A stretch of DNA of 30,172 nucleotides, taken from positions 1 through 30,172 of the forward strand of contig SFMP01000204.1 in NCBI GenBank assembly GCA_004554395.1, given 5' to 3'. The position numbers were made by a program, and so were the translations under genes. The DNA is from Myxococcales bacterium. Lineage in GTDB: Bacteria; Myxococcota_A; Bradymonadia; UBA4248. Shown here one piece after another: positions 22,150-29,602 of this stretch (position 1 is its first letter; every line of letters starts with the position of its first letter). The notes under the pieces are model-generated. The model worked only from the letters and a program-made list of their open reading frames with translations. It was not told the DNA's origin and did no database searches.

Positions 22150-23954
22150 CGTGCACCCCCCGATACGCATGCACTATGGCACGCACTGTGACACGCACTG
22201 TGACACGCACTGTGACAAGCATCGTGGCAAGCATCGTGGCAAGCACTATGACAAGCACTATGACAAACGTTGTCGAGGTTGGGTTGTGTGAAACAACCGC
22301 TAAAGCACGCCGATGATGCGACGTAGTCGTTGAGCGTGTGTCGATAGGTCTCTGGGAGACCATGGCGATAATTGTATTCGTGTGTATAATAACGATTGCA
22401 ATGCAACCAATAACATTGATATGCACAATAATATCGATAATCGTCATCGCTAAATCGCGTCGAAATGACTTTGTCGTCGAAGGCTTTGAATTTCATCTTC
22501 GTCGGGTCGGTTTCGTCGGGGTTCTCATACATCATTTCCATATAATATCGTCGCGTTGCATCGATATCGCAATCCCATGTTCGATCTTTGAAATCGGTAA
22601 TGACATGCTCGATGAAATCTTGCAATTTGGCATTGTCGATAACGCCGATATCGTCGAAACACGCCAAGAACTTTTGTTCGATATCGCTCAAACTATCGAC
22701 GTCTTGTTTGGGGATGATGGTAATCGGCTCGAGCGATTTGATGATGAGTTTATCTTGATCGGCGAGTGCTTGTACAAACATGCCGATGATTTGATCGATG
22801 CTGAGGCCGAGGAGCAAACCGACTTCGATGGGGTGTAGCGAACGGGCAATCTTGCCCTCTGTGCCATAGCCGCCGACTTGTAACTGTGGAGCTTCCCAAA
22901 CCGCGTCGAGTATGCCTTCGTTTTGGGCGAGCTTTTCGAGCGCTTCTTCGGTCTTTTTGCGTTTTCGCGCCGTTCTGCGCGCGACGAGTAAAAACGTACC
23001 GGCGGCGGCAAATCCCGTCAATATACTCGTCAACCATTGTGCAATTGTATAACCGATGGGGACGTCCGATATTCCTGCATTCTTTACATCATCGTAATTC
23101 GTCGTTTTCATCACCGCCGCAGCACTTGGATCGAACGAAACGCTGTCGGATTTTACATAAAACAATAGATCGAGCTTTTCGCGCTTTGAAACATCGAATT
23201 GAGTAAAATGCAAAGTGAGATATGTATTATTGCTATTGACAAACCGTTTGCCGACGACGTCGATTTTACATCGCTGATTTATCGATGGCGTTGTCAATAC
23301 AATCGCCGTGTTTTCGTTGCCTGCATTCATGCCATCGCTACGGCGATATCCCATGAATTTGTAAAAGGTGTCGTCGGAAACGCGATATATATTCGCCTTA
23401 TCGGTTTGCTCGGCCACTTCGTTAGGCGCGATGACAATGGGCAATGTCATATATATATCGCGGTATCGCAGTGCGTAATCCCAATCGACCGGGTTCCAAT
23501 GAAAATAATATAAATTCGTGCCGGCGTCGTTGGTCGTTTTGCCCACCAAACCTTGGTTAATGAGGTTGCCTTCGTACGAAAACTGCCAATACGACGTGCC
23601 CGGAGGCATCTTGGGGTTGGCCTCGAACTCCCATTCCTGGCTCCTCGTTTCGATAACCTTCAACGGCACGCGCCCACTTTGCGAGGCGTGCTCGGCAAAA
23701 AGGCTCCCCGCAATAAAACTCGGGTTTCGAATCGCAGGGTTCTGAAACGCCATCGCCGTCATCTGCCCCGAGCTCACTTGCCACTCGACGGTGTCGCTCA
23801 CCACCGTATGCCCCGAGCTCTCGACGACGACGTGCACCTCAACCGATCGCGCCTCGGCTACGAGTTGCGCCTCGGCCGGAGACGCCACCAACGCCCCAAC
23901 CGTCACGCCCAAAACCGTCATCATACTCGCCGAAATCTTCGAAAATACACGCAT
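22146..23954 (-). CDS. Secreted membrane-anchored protein with C-terminal CHxA repeat
   Basis: A 602-aa protein. The signal peptide (1-29, ending AEA-QL) is followed by a beta-rich outer domain (30-290) like that of DUF2207 proteins. One membrane segment lies at about 304-325 (WLTSILTGFAAAGTFLLVA) with a basic ARRTARKRKK stop. The cytoplasmic part (335-500) includes a winged-helix-like block (HPIEVGLLLGLSIDQIIGMF), as in DUF2207/TIGR04222-type proteins. Residues 505-560 are Tyr/His/Cys-rich. Residues 564-596 are eight CHSA or CHDA tetrapeptides plus a ninth Cys, ending VSGGAR. The tail should lie in the cytoplasm, where the radical SAM enzyme works. AGGAGG sits six bases before the ATG at 23954; the longer frame to 24047 has no such site. 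The stop overlaps the next start by four bases. Confidence 0.85.
   Translation of the reverse strand: MRVFSKISASMMTVLGVTVGALVASPAEAQLVAEARSVEVHVVVESSGHTVVSDTVEWQVSSGQMTAMAFQNPAIRNPSFIAGSLFAEHASQSGRVPLKVIETRSQEWEFEANPKMPPGTSYWQFSYEGNLINQGLVGKTTNDAGTNLYYFHWNPVDWDYALRYRDIYMTLPIVIAPNEVAEQTDKANIYRVSDDTFYKFMGYRRSDGMNAGNENTAIVLTTPSINQRCKIDVVGKRFVNSNNTYLTLHFTQFDVSKREKLDLLFYVKSDSVSFDPSAAAVMKTTNYDDVKNAGISDVPIGYTIAQWLTSILTGFAAAGTFLLVARRTARKRKKTEEALEKLAQNEGILDAVWEAPQLQVGGYGTEGKIARSLHPIEVGLLLGLSIDQIIGMFVQALADQDKLIIKSLEPITIIPKQDVDSLSDIEQKFLACFDDIGVIDNAKLQDFIEHVITDFKDRTWDCDIDATRRYYMEMMYENPDETDPTKMKFKAFDDKVISTRFSDDDYRYYCAYQCYWLHCNRYYTHEYNYRHGLPETYRHTLNDYVASSACFSGCFTQPNLDNVCHSACHSACHDACHDACHSACHSACHSACHSACVSGGAR
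22167..22265 (-). repeat. 12-bp tandem repeat encoding (CHxA)8-C
   Basis: Eight 12-bp units on the minus strand: two TGTCATAGTGCT, two TGCCACGATGCT, three TGTCACAGTGCG and one TGCCATAGTGCA, then a last TGC. Identical units sit side by side, which points to recent slippage or local duplication; sites vary at third positions and at Ser/Asp only. Confidence 0.95.
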
Positions 23955-24272
23955 AATGCCTCCTATAGTAGGTTTACGATAGACCACCTGTGGATGATTA
24001 TATGCCAACCTCGATTTCTGAACAAACAAAAAAAGACGTCGGCGCATTTTTTTTTCAAAATCGCATGTGCAGTCAACTATATATATTGTTTGTTGTGCGT
24101 TTTATATTGTTTCGTTTGTATCGATCGCGATGAGTATGTGTGTAATTATTTGTGTGTAATTATTTGTATGTCTCCCCCCCATCTCATACAATTATATTCT
24201 TTGTAATATGTATTTATATCGATCTCGAAGCGACCGATCTGTCGTTCGATGAATTGTCGTGGTGGCTTTGTG
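23955..24272. other. AT-rich intergenic region upstream of the CHxA operon
   Basis: No gene is seen between the operon start at 23954 and the stem-loop cluster at 24273. The stretch is strikingly AT-rich, and a 14-bp unit (GTGTGTAATTATTT) is tandemly repeated at 24138-24165. A C-run lies near 24173-24180. It includes the operon promoter at 23997-24025 and may hold upstream control sites. Confidence 0.6.
23997..24025 (-). promoter_or_regulatory. Predicted promoter of the CHxA/radical SAM operon
   Basis: On the minus strand: TTGTTC (24025-24020), 17 bases, perfect TATAAT (24002-23997). The leader would be about 36 bases. The -35 is poor (3/6), so activation may be needed. Confidence 0.5.
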
Positions 24273-24389
24273 GCTCCTGCTATTGGCTTGCAGCCAATAC
24301 GCAGGAGCGGTTGCGCTATTGGCTGCAAGCCAATACGCGCAACTGCCTCGGCTATGTGCTCACTTGCGTTGCGCGCATACGCCTCGGTT
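24273..24389 (+). repeat. Cluster of three TAT/ATA-C stem-loops
   Basis: 24273-24308: GCTCCTGC, TATTGGCT, loop TGC, AGCCAATA, C, GCAGGAGC; a 16-bp stem broken only by the one C. 24310-24343: GTTGCGC, TATTGGCT, loop GCA, AGCCAATA, C, GCGCAAC. 24350-24383: GGC, TATGTGC, long loop, GCGCATA, C, GCC, followed closely by six T. Same rule and same number as the other clusters. Confidence 0.88.
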
Positions 24390-24465
24390 TTTTCGACAAG
24401 TTGCAAATCTATATCGTCATCGATATGTGCAAAATGTGTGGAGTGATCGATATATTTCGATTGTG

Positions 24466-25032
24466 TCACTCATATAAATGCTCGGGATTATCGAGCAGTA
24501 CGGCATCGGCGGGCATGTTGTCGATCGGTTCGTAGTCGACTTGTCGCAGGGCTTCGTATAGGCCGATGCCCGTCGATATGGCGAGGTTGAGGCTTCGGAT
24601 GTGGTCTTTACGGATGGGGAGTGTGACGCAACGATCTTGGAGTGGCGTGCGCAGGGCTAGACTGAGTCCGCGCGTCTCGGGGCCGAAGACGAGGGCGTCG
24701 CCGAGTCGGAATTTGACATCCGAGACGCGTCGTTCGGTTTTCGTCGTGAAGAGATGGAGGCGTTCGCGTCCGAAGAGGGCGACGATTTCGTCGAAGTTCT
24801 CGTGTATGCTCAAGTGGACATTGGGCCAATAATCGAGCCCGGCGCGTTTGAGTTTGGAGTCGTCGAGTTCGAATGCCATCGGTTTGACGATGTGCAGATG
24901 CGTATCGGTTCCGGCGCAGAGCCGGGCGATAGTGCCGGTATTGGGGGGAATTTCGGGTTCGACGAGGACGATGTGAAAGTGTTTATCGAGTGGTGTGCCG
25001 ATTTCGGGCGATGGTTCAAATACGGGTATCAT
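24466..25032 (-). CDS. trmL: tRNA (cytidine/uridine-34-2'-O)-methyltransferase TrmL
   Basis: A 188-aa SPOUT-class enzyme that methylates the 2'-OH of the wobble base in certain tRNA-Leu. The three SPOUT motifs are present: PEIPPNTGTIARLCAGTDTH (26-45), GPETRGL (117-123) and IRSLNLAISTGIGLYEALRQ (145-164), which forms the SAM-binding knot. DYWPNV (67-72) matches the family's AGLDYW block. Length is about 30 residues more than E. coli TrmL, mostly at the two ends. No good ribosome site precedes the ATG at 25032. It lies downstream of the Cys-rich lipoprotein on the same strand, 132 bases away with a hairpin between, so it may have its own promoter. Confidence 0.93.
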   Translation of the reverse strand: MIPVFEPSPEIGTPLDKHFHIVLVEPEIPPNTGTIARLCAGTDTHLHIVKPMAFELDDSKLKRAGLDYWPNVHLSIHENFDEIVALFGRERLHLFTTKTERRVSDVKFRLGDALVFGPETRGLSLALRTPLQDRCVTLPIRKDHIRSLNLAISTGIGLYEALRQVDYEPIDNMPADAVLLDNPEHLYE

Positions 25033-25081
25033 GACAAATGGTGAAATGTGTAGATGAATGGGGTAGAGTTAGCACCGAGTC

Positions 25082-25114
25082 CATAGCCCCTTGGCGCATG
25101 GCACGGGGGCTATG
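25082..25114. terminator. Hairpin between the Cys-rich lipoprotein gene and trmL
   Basis: CATAGCCCC / GGGGCTATG, a perfect 9-bp stem with a 15-base spacer, starts about 50 bases after the stop of the lipoprotein gene. There is no T-run on either side, so it may be a pause site, an mRNA end-protecting hairpin or a weak terminator. Confidence 0.45.
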
Positions 25115-25164
25115 AACGGAGTGCAAAACGATACGATGTATAACGAAAAAATTGTGAATCGTCG

Positions 25165-28100
25165 TTATTGGGCGACGATGCTCAAGTAATCATCGGCGAG
25201 TTTTTCGGACGTTTTGAATTCGACGGGTGTGCCGCCGTTGATTTTGCATGCGTACGATTTCTTGCCGAAGGTGATGATCGTGGCACAAGCATTGCCTTTG
25301 GCGCCAGTTATCGCATCGGTCATGTATTCGATGTTATCGCCACATTTGTTACAGAGGAGATTTTCGTGCGTAGCGATAGTCTTCGTCCACGTGCTGGGCA
25401 ATTTATCTTTATCGCCGCAAATGATCTTGGCTTGAGCTTGTGATCCGCGGATTTCGCCTGGTAATAGTGCTTGAATATAGGCGTTCTCGCCTTCTTTGAC
25501 GGTGCCCCCCTTGCACCAAGCGATGGCGTCGTCATCGGCGATGGATCGGACGCTGTGAGCTAGGGTGTGTTGAGCATCGAGTATGAGCGCGTCTGTTTTG
25601 ATGATCCAGCCCTTGTTCACATCGGCTGTCGGGCAGTAGATCGTTTCGGGGCCCAAGACGAAGCTAAAGGCGCATGCGTAGTTGCCCGGCGCGAGTGGGA
25701 TCGACGGCGTCATATACTCTTTGTTAGGACCGCAATTGTTGCAATTCGGGTTGTCGATGCCATTGGAGATGGTTTTCCATGTCGAGACGGGCTGTGTTGC
25801 GCTGCCGCAAACGAATTCGGCTTTGATCTTCGAAGCGTCGACCGATTCGGGAATGCGGATGCGCCCGTAGCCGCGCCCAAATTTATCGATGGCTTGGAAT
25901 ATGCACCAGCCCGGAAGTTCCCATTTATCGGTGCATTGGGCTTGAGTTTTGCTTTTGACTTCGCAAACTTGATTGGCGTTACAAGTCGTATCATTTTGCC
26001 ACTGCCCTTGGGCATTGCATTTTTGTGCTTCATTGCCATTGCATCGCATGTCGTCTTTGGTGCAAACGGGTTTGAGTTCGCATTTCTTTTGCGTGGCATT
26101 GCACGTTTCGGTGGCTTGGCATTGTTTTTCGAGTTTCCAGGCGTTCCCTTTGCATTTTTGGAGTTTATTGTCGGTCGTGCACATATAATTGCCATCTTGG
26201 CAAGTGCGAGCGATGCATTGGCCTTTGGAATTATCGCAGATTTGAGCTGATGTACACGTAGTGCCCGAAGTGATCTTGTAGTTTTCGCATACTTTAGGCG
26301 TTTGACCATCGCAATAGGCGTGCCTTTCTTTGTACTCGCATTCGTGATTGACGCATTTGCCTAGGGCTTTGTCGCATTCTTGTGTATCGGTGCAAGTATT
26401 GACTTCGACGAGTTTATAATTCTCGCAACGTTTGAGGGTTTTGCCATCGCATGCGTAGGAAGTTCCTTCGCATTCGTGGTCGACACAAGTCTTTTTCGCG
26501 CTATCGCATTCTTGTTTATTGGTACAAGTCTGTTTGTCGCTCCATTGGTTGTTTTTGCATTCGCGGAGCGTTTTGCCGTTGCAACTGTATTCATTGGCTT
26601 TGCATGCATTTGGCGTACATCCAGGTGCCGAAGCGTCGCACGTCGTGTCTTGAGCGCACGCACTGACCGTTTCATATTTGTGATTGATGCATTTTTTAAG
26701 GACGTTACCATCGCATTTAAAGACGTTATCACCCGAGCACTCGTGATCGTCGCATTTTCCAGACGTTTCGTTACACGTTTGATCGGCTTTACAATCATTA
26801 ATCTTCTGGTATTTATGCTGTGGATTGCATTGTTTAAGCGTGTTATCAAAGCATTTGTATCCGTTGCCCGTGCATTCGTAAGGGTTACAAGACGCCGTTG
26901 TGCCGCTCTTTACACACGTACCTGGGGCTGGTTGTGTCGAGCAGTCTGTCGTCGTTTTTTGGCCTCCGGTACAGATGACGAGGGTATTGCCTTCGCAAGT
27001 CGTACCTTCGGTGCATGCCGATGGAGCGGGGGCAACGCATGTTGCCGTATTGTTTTCTTCTTTGCATGTTTGATTTGGCGTCATTGCCCAGCATTTGTCG
27101 CCCTCTGTCCATTGTCCATTCTTACATATCATGACCGTTTTTTTTCTGGTACTACATTTCTTTGCGCCTTCTGTGCATTCTGGTGCTTTGCACGATTTGC
27201 TATTATTATCGCAAATCATGTTAGTCGCGGCGCAGTCTGTTTTATCGGTCCATTCGTAGTTTTGGCATACTTGAAGTTTATTGCCCGAGCATTGCTTTGT
27301 GCCATTCGTACATGTCTTCGTTTTGCACTCGGCGCGTTTGCCGTTTTCAATGCAGACTTCGTTCTTGCTGCATGTCTTCGTCGTAGTGAATTGATTATTG
27401 TCGCAGGTTTGGATTCTTTTGGCGTCGCATCGCATGTCGCCCGTCGAGCAGACGACGTTGACGCAGGCATTATTTTGGCACATTTGGTCGTTGCACTGCG
27501 TTTCGACAGTCCATGCATTGTTTTGGCAAACTTCGACGGCGTTGTTTTCGCAACGCTTTGCGCCTTCTTTACATGTGCGTTCGACGCAAGCGCCGGCGCT
27601 ACAAATCTCCGTGTCGGTGTTGCATGCCTTTTCGATCCAAGCGTTATTTTGGCAAACGCGTTTTGTGCCGTCGTCTTTGCAATCGACGCTGCCGTCTTCG
27701 CAGACGAGTTGTTCGCACGTCGCATTGTCGCCGCGCACGACGCATTCATCGTCGCCACAATCTTGGCGAACGAGCGCACCATTGCGACATTGGACGCTGA
27801 CATTGCCATCGCATGTGTCTTTTGTCGTGGGGTCGTATGTCGTCGTTTCGATGCATTGCGCCCCCAAGCAGGCTTTGCCCGTGTCGCATTTTTCTTTCTC
27901 GACAAAGGCGCCGCCCTTGCATACGACGACTGCCGACAAATCATCGTTGCACTTTTCGTGACCATCGGTGCAGAGTTGGGTATCGGGATCGCATTTGCCC
28001 GTTTGGGCATTACAAACTTCTGTGCCTGTTACACACGTATTGACGTGAACCCAATGATCGTTGCGGCATTCATAAACGGCGAGCTTTTCGCATTTGAAAG

Positions 28101-28542
28101 AGCCATTGTTGCATTCTTTCTGCGCAGGGGGATCGGTGTCTTGTCCCGGATTGGGATTGGTCTTGGGATCGCAAGATTTGGTCGATTCGTTGCAAGTTTG
28201 GTCGTTGTTACACGTTTCAACGGTTTCCCATTTTTTGTTGCGGCATTCTCTGACGGCGGTGTTACCTACGCATTGACGTACGCCATCTGGATAGCATTGA
28301 TCGGTGGTTGGGGGTTGTTCCGCGCTGTTTGGCACGCAACGCCCCTCTGTTTCATTGCACGTTTGTGTTGCACTACACGTCGTCTCGTTTTGCCATTGGC
28401 CGTCGACGCATTTATTGAGCGTATTGATGACGCATTTATACGCGCCATCGGTACACGTGCTGTTGTCGGTTCCTTCGCTACAAGATGCCGAGGCAGCGGC
28501 CGCTATGCAGACAAAGAACAATCCCAGATGATGTCTCTTCAT
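25165..28542 (-). CDS. Giant Cys-rich surface lipoprotein with 18 six-Cys repeats
   Basis: A 1125-aa exported protein. The signal (FFVCIAAAASASC) ends at Cys21, a loose lipobox. From about residue 30 to 880 there are 18 repeats of roughly 40-50 residues, pattern C-x(5-8)-C-x(5-9)-C-N-x(2)-W-x(5)-C-x(5)-C-x(6)-C, often with DG, CDGKTL and ENYK blocks; these resemble EB-like/EGF-like disulfide modules known from Myxococcota lipoproteins. The last 230 residues are two copies of one domain: WCI...STW...CNNCGPNKEYMT...ACAFSF and WCK...STW...CNKCGDNIEYMT...ACATII. Likely a rigid surface stalk carrying a duplicated head, for adhesion or substrate binding. AGGAG lies eight bases before the ATG at 28542; the longer frame to 28728 is leader. 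Confidence 0.88.
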   Translation of the reverse strand: MKRHHLGLFFVCIAAAASASCSEGTDNSTCTDGAYKCVINTLNKCVDGQWQNETTCSATQTCNETEGRCVPNSAEQPPTTDQCYPDGVRQCVGNTAVRECRNKKWETVETCNNDQTCNESTKSCDPKTNPNPGQDTDPPAQKECNNGSFKCEKLAVYECRNDHWVHVNTCVTGTEVCNAQTGKCDPDTQLCTDGHEKCNDDLSAVVVCKGGAFVEKEKCDTGKACLGAQCIETTTYDPTTKDTCDGNVSVQCRNGALVRQDCGDDECVVRGDNATCEQLVCEDGSVDCKDDGTKRVCQNNAWIEKACNTDTEICSAGACVERTCKEGAKRCENNAVEVCQNNAWTVETQCNDQMCQNNACVNVVCSTGDMRCDAKRIQTCDNNQFTTTKTCSKNEVCIENGKRAECKTKTCTNGTKQCSGNKLQVCQNYEWTDKTDCAATNMICDNNSKSCKAPECTEGAKKCSTRKKTVMICKNGQWTEGDKCWAMTPNQTCKEENNTATCVAPAPSACTEGTTCEGNTLVICTGGQKTTTDCSTQPAPGTCVKSGTTASCNPYECTGNGYKCFDNTLKQCNPQHKYQKINDCKADQTCNETSGKCDDHECSGDNVFKCDGNVLKKCINHKYETVSACAQDTTCDASAPGCTPNACKANEYSCNGKTLRECKNNQWSDKQTCTNKQECDSAKKTCVDHECEGTSYACDGKTLKRCENYKLVEVNTCTDTQECDKALGKCVNHECEYKERHAYCDGQTPKVCENYKITSGTTCTSAQICDNSKGQCIARTCQDGNYMCTTDNKLQKCKGNAWKLEKQCQATETCNATQKKCELKPVCTKDDMRCNGNEAQKCNAQGQWQNDTTCNANQVCEVKSKTQAQCTDKWELPGWCIFQAIDKFGRGYGRIRIPESVDASKIKAEFVCGSATQPVSTWKTISNGIDNPNCNNCGPNKEYMTPSIPLAPGNYACAFSFVLGPETIYCPTADVNKGWIIKTDALILDAQHTLAHSVRSIADDDAIAWCKGGTVKEGENAYIQALLPGEIRGSQAQAKIICGDKDKLPSTWTKTIATHENLLCNKCGDNIEYMTDAITGAKGNACATIITFGKKSYACKINGGTPVEFKTSEKLADDYLSIVAQ

Positions 28543-28967
28543 AATATTACTCCTATGCTTCGCAATTATCTGAAGAATCAAACAAACCCCAAATGGCTGA
28601 TTTCTACAGCAAAAGCAATCTCGTATGAGTTCGCCTTTTTGGTTCGACCTTATATCCGTTTTGCTCGACAATTTCGAACGAAATTGCGCACATTTTGCCC
28701 GAAAAACTCTGCATTCTTCGCGCATCAATCTTGATTAAATCATGCAGAAAGACTAAAACGCGCCGGCTTTTGGAGCGACCGAAATGCACCGCTAAATGGC
28801 GGTTTTTCGTGCTCCGGAGTTGCGTTTCTCGTCGCCTTCGTTTGGAGGCGCTTTGATTTTTCTGCCCCCCTTGCACGAGTGCATGGATATCGCAGGCGCA
28901 TCGTCGAACTCGATACAGCCCCATGCTTTTGATGGGGAGGGGCAGACCACTTTTTGAAGGATCTTAC
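28543..28967. other. Divergent intergenic region with several hairpins
   Basis: No gene is seen here. Inverted repeats: 28772-28815 (GGAGC...GCTCC enclosing ACCGC/GCGGT, then TTTTT, terminator-like on the plus strand), TGCAC-GA-GTGCA near 28874-28885, and CCCCAT/ATGGGG at 28919-28937, close to the ribosome site of the next gene. The first could end a short plus-strand RNA or act as an attenuator for the gene at 28968. Confidence 0.45.
28565..28592 (-). promoter_or_regulatory. Possible promoter for the Cys-rich lipoprotein gene
   Basis: On the minus strand: TTGGGG (28592-28587), 16 bases, GATAAT (28570-28565). The -10 matches 5/6; the -35 only TTG. The leader would be about 16-20 bases. Confidence 0.35.
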
Positions 28968-29438
28968 ATGTTACCAGTTTTTGATGATACTGCCGTCGCC
29001 AAAGATATCGAAGCCGTTTGTAGCAAATGCGGCGAATCGTGGCACGTCATCGTCGCCGTTTCGGATGGCAAGATAGCCCAAGTTCAATGCAAATCGTGCG
29101 GAGGCTACCATAAATATCGCCCCATCGCGACCGAGCGCATGAGCCTAAAGCGGAATACGAAAACGGCAATCGCCGCATCGACAGTTGAGGGTTCGCCATT
29201 GCCAAAATCGAAATCGACAAAGTCTTCAAAATCATCCGAACCGAAAGCCGTCACTCCCCTCGTTTCGGCAAATGCTCGCCCTGTTCGTCCATACAGCATC
29301 AAATCGGTCGATTACCAATTGGGCGATCGCATCGAACACGTCAAATTTGGCGCGGGGATTGTCGACGAATTCCCTGCCCCCGGTAAGATGTACGTCACCT
29401 TCGCTCACGAACGCGTTTTGCTCGTCTACGGCAAATAG
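28968..29438 (+). CDS. Zinc-ribbon protein with C-terminal CarD/tudor-like domain
   Basis: A 156-aa cytoplasmic protein. Residues 17-45 form a zinc ribbon: CSKC and CKSC, 22 residues apart (EAVCSKCGESW and VQCKSCGGYHKYRP). A disordered Lys/Ser-rich linker follows (about 60-110). The last 40 residues (LGDRIEHVKFGAGIVDEF, then YVTFAHERVLLVYG) resemble the small beta-barrel found at UvrD/PcrA C-termini and in CarD, which binds RNA polymerase or DNA. The ATG at 28968 has GAAGG seven bases upstream and replaces the longer frame from 28923. This domain pair is common in deltaproteobacterial genomes, with no proven role. A part in transcription or repair is inferred. Confidence 0.75.
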   Translation: MLPVFDDTAVAKDIEAVCSKCGESWHVIVAVSDGKIAQVQCKSCGGYHKYRPIATERMSLKRNTKTAIAASTVEGSPLPKSKSTKSSKSSEPKAVTPLVSANARPVRPYSIKSVDYQLGDRIEHVKFGAGIVDEFPAPGKMYVTFAHERVLLVYGK

Positions 29439-29602
29439 ATTCGTGTGAGCAGTGCGCAAAAAAATAAACTGATACGTTCATTATTTTCTTTTGTTCATTG
29501 TAAATACTTTCACTTATTGCTACGATATCAGAACAAATGATTTGATCGAGTCGGTTGATAAAGTCGTCGACCGATATCGATCTCATGCTTAGGAGACGTC
29601 GT

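Noticed and set aside
22160..22270. CRISPR-like array suggested by evenly spaced short repeats
   Set aside because: The 12-bp period has no spacers and lies in frame within a protein-coding gene.
24281..24345. Possible tRNA or attC integron site in the 24.3-kb hairpins
   Set aside because: There is no anticodon arm, T-loop sequence or CCA end, and no integrase gene or cassette series. The rule shared with two other clusters explains the structure better.
26380..28734. 784-codon open frame on the plus strand, antisense to the Cys-rich lipoprotein
   Set aside because: It mirrors the Cys-repeat gene codon by codon, has no ribosome site and no domain sense; Cys, Lys and Asn codons read backwards simply avoid stops. 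The minus-strand gene has a signal peptide, a ribosome site and clear repeats.
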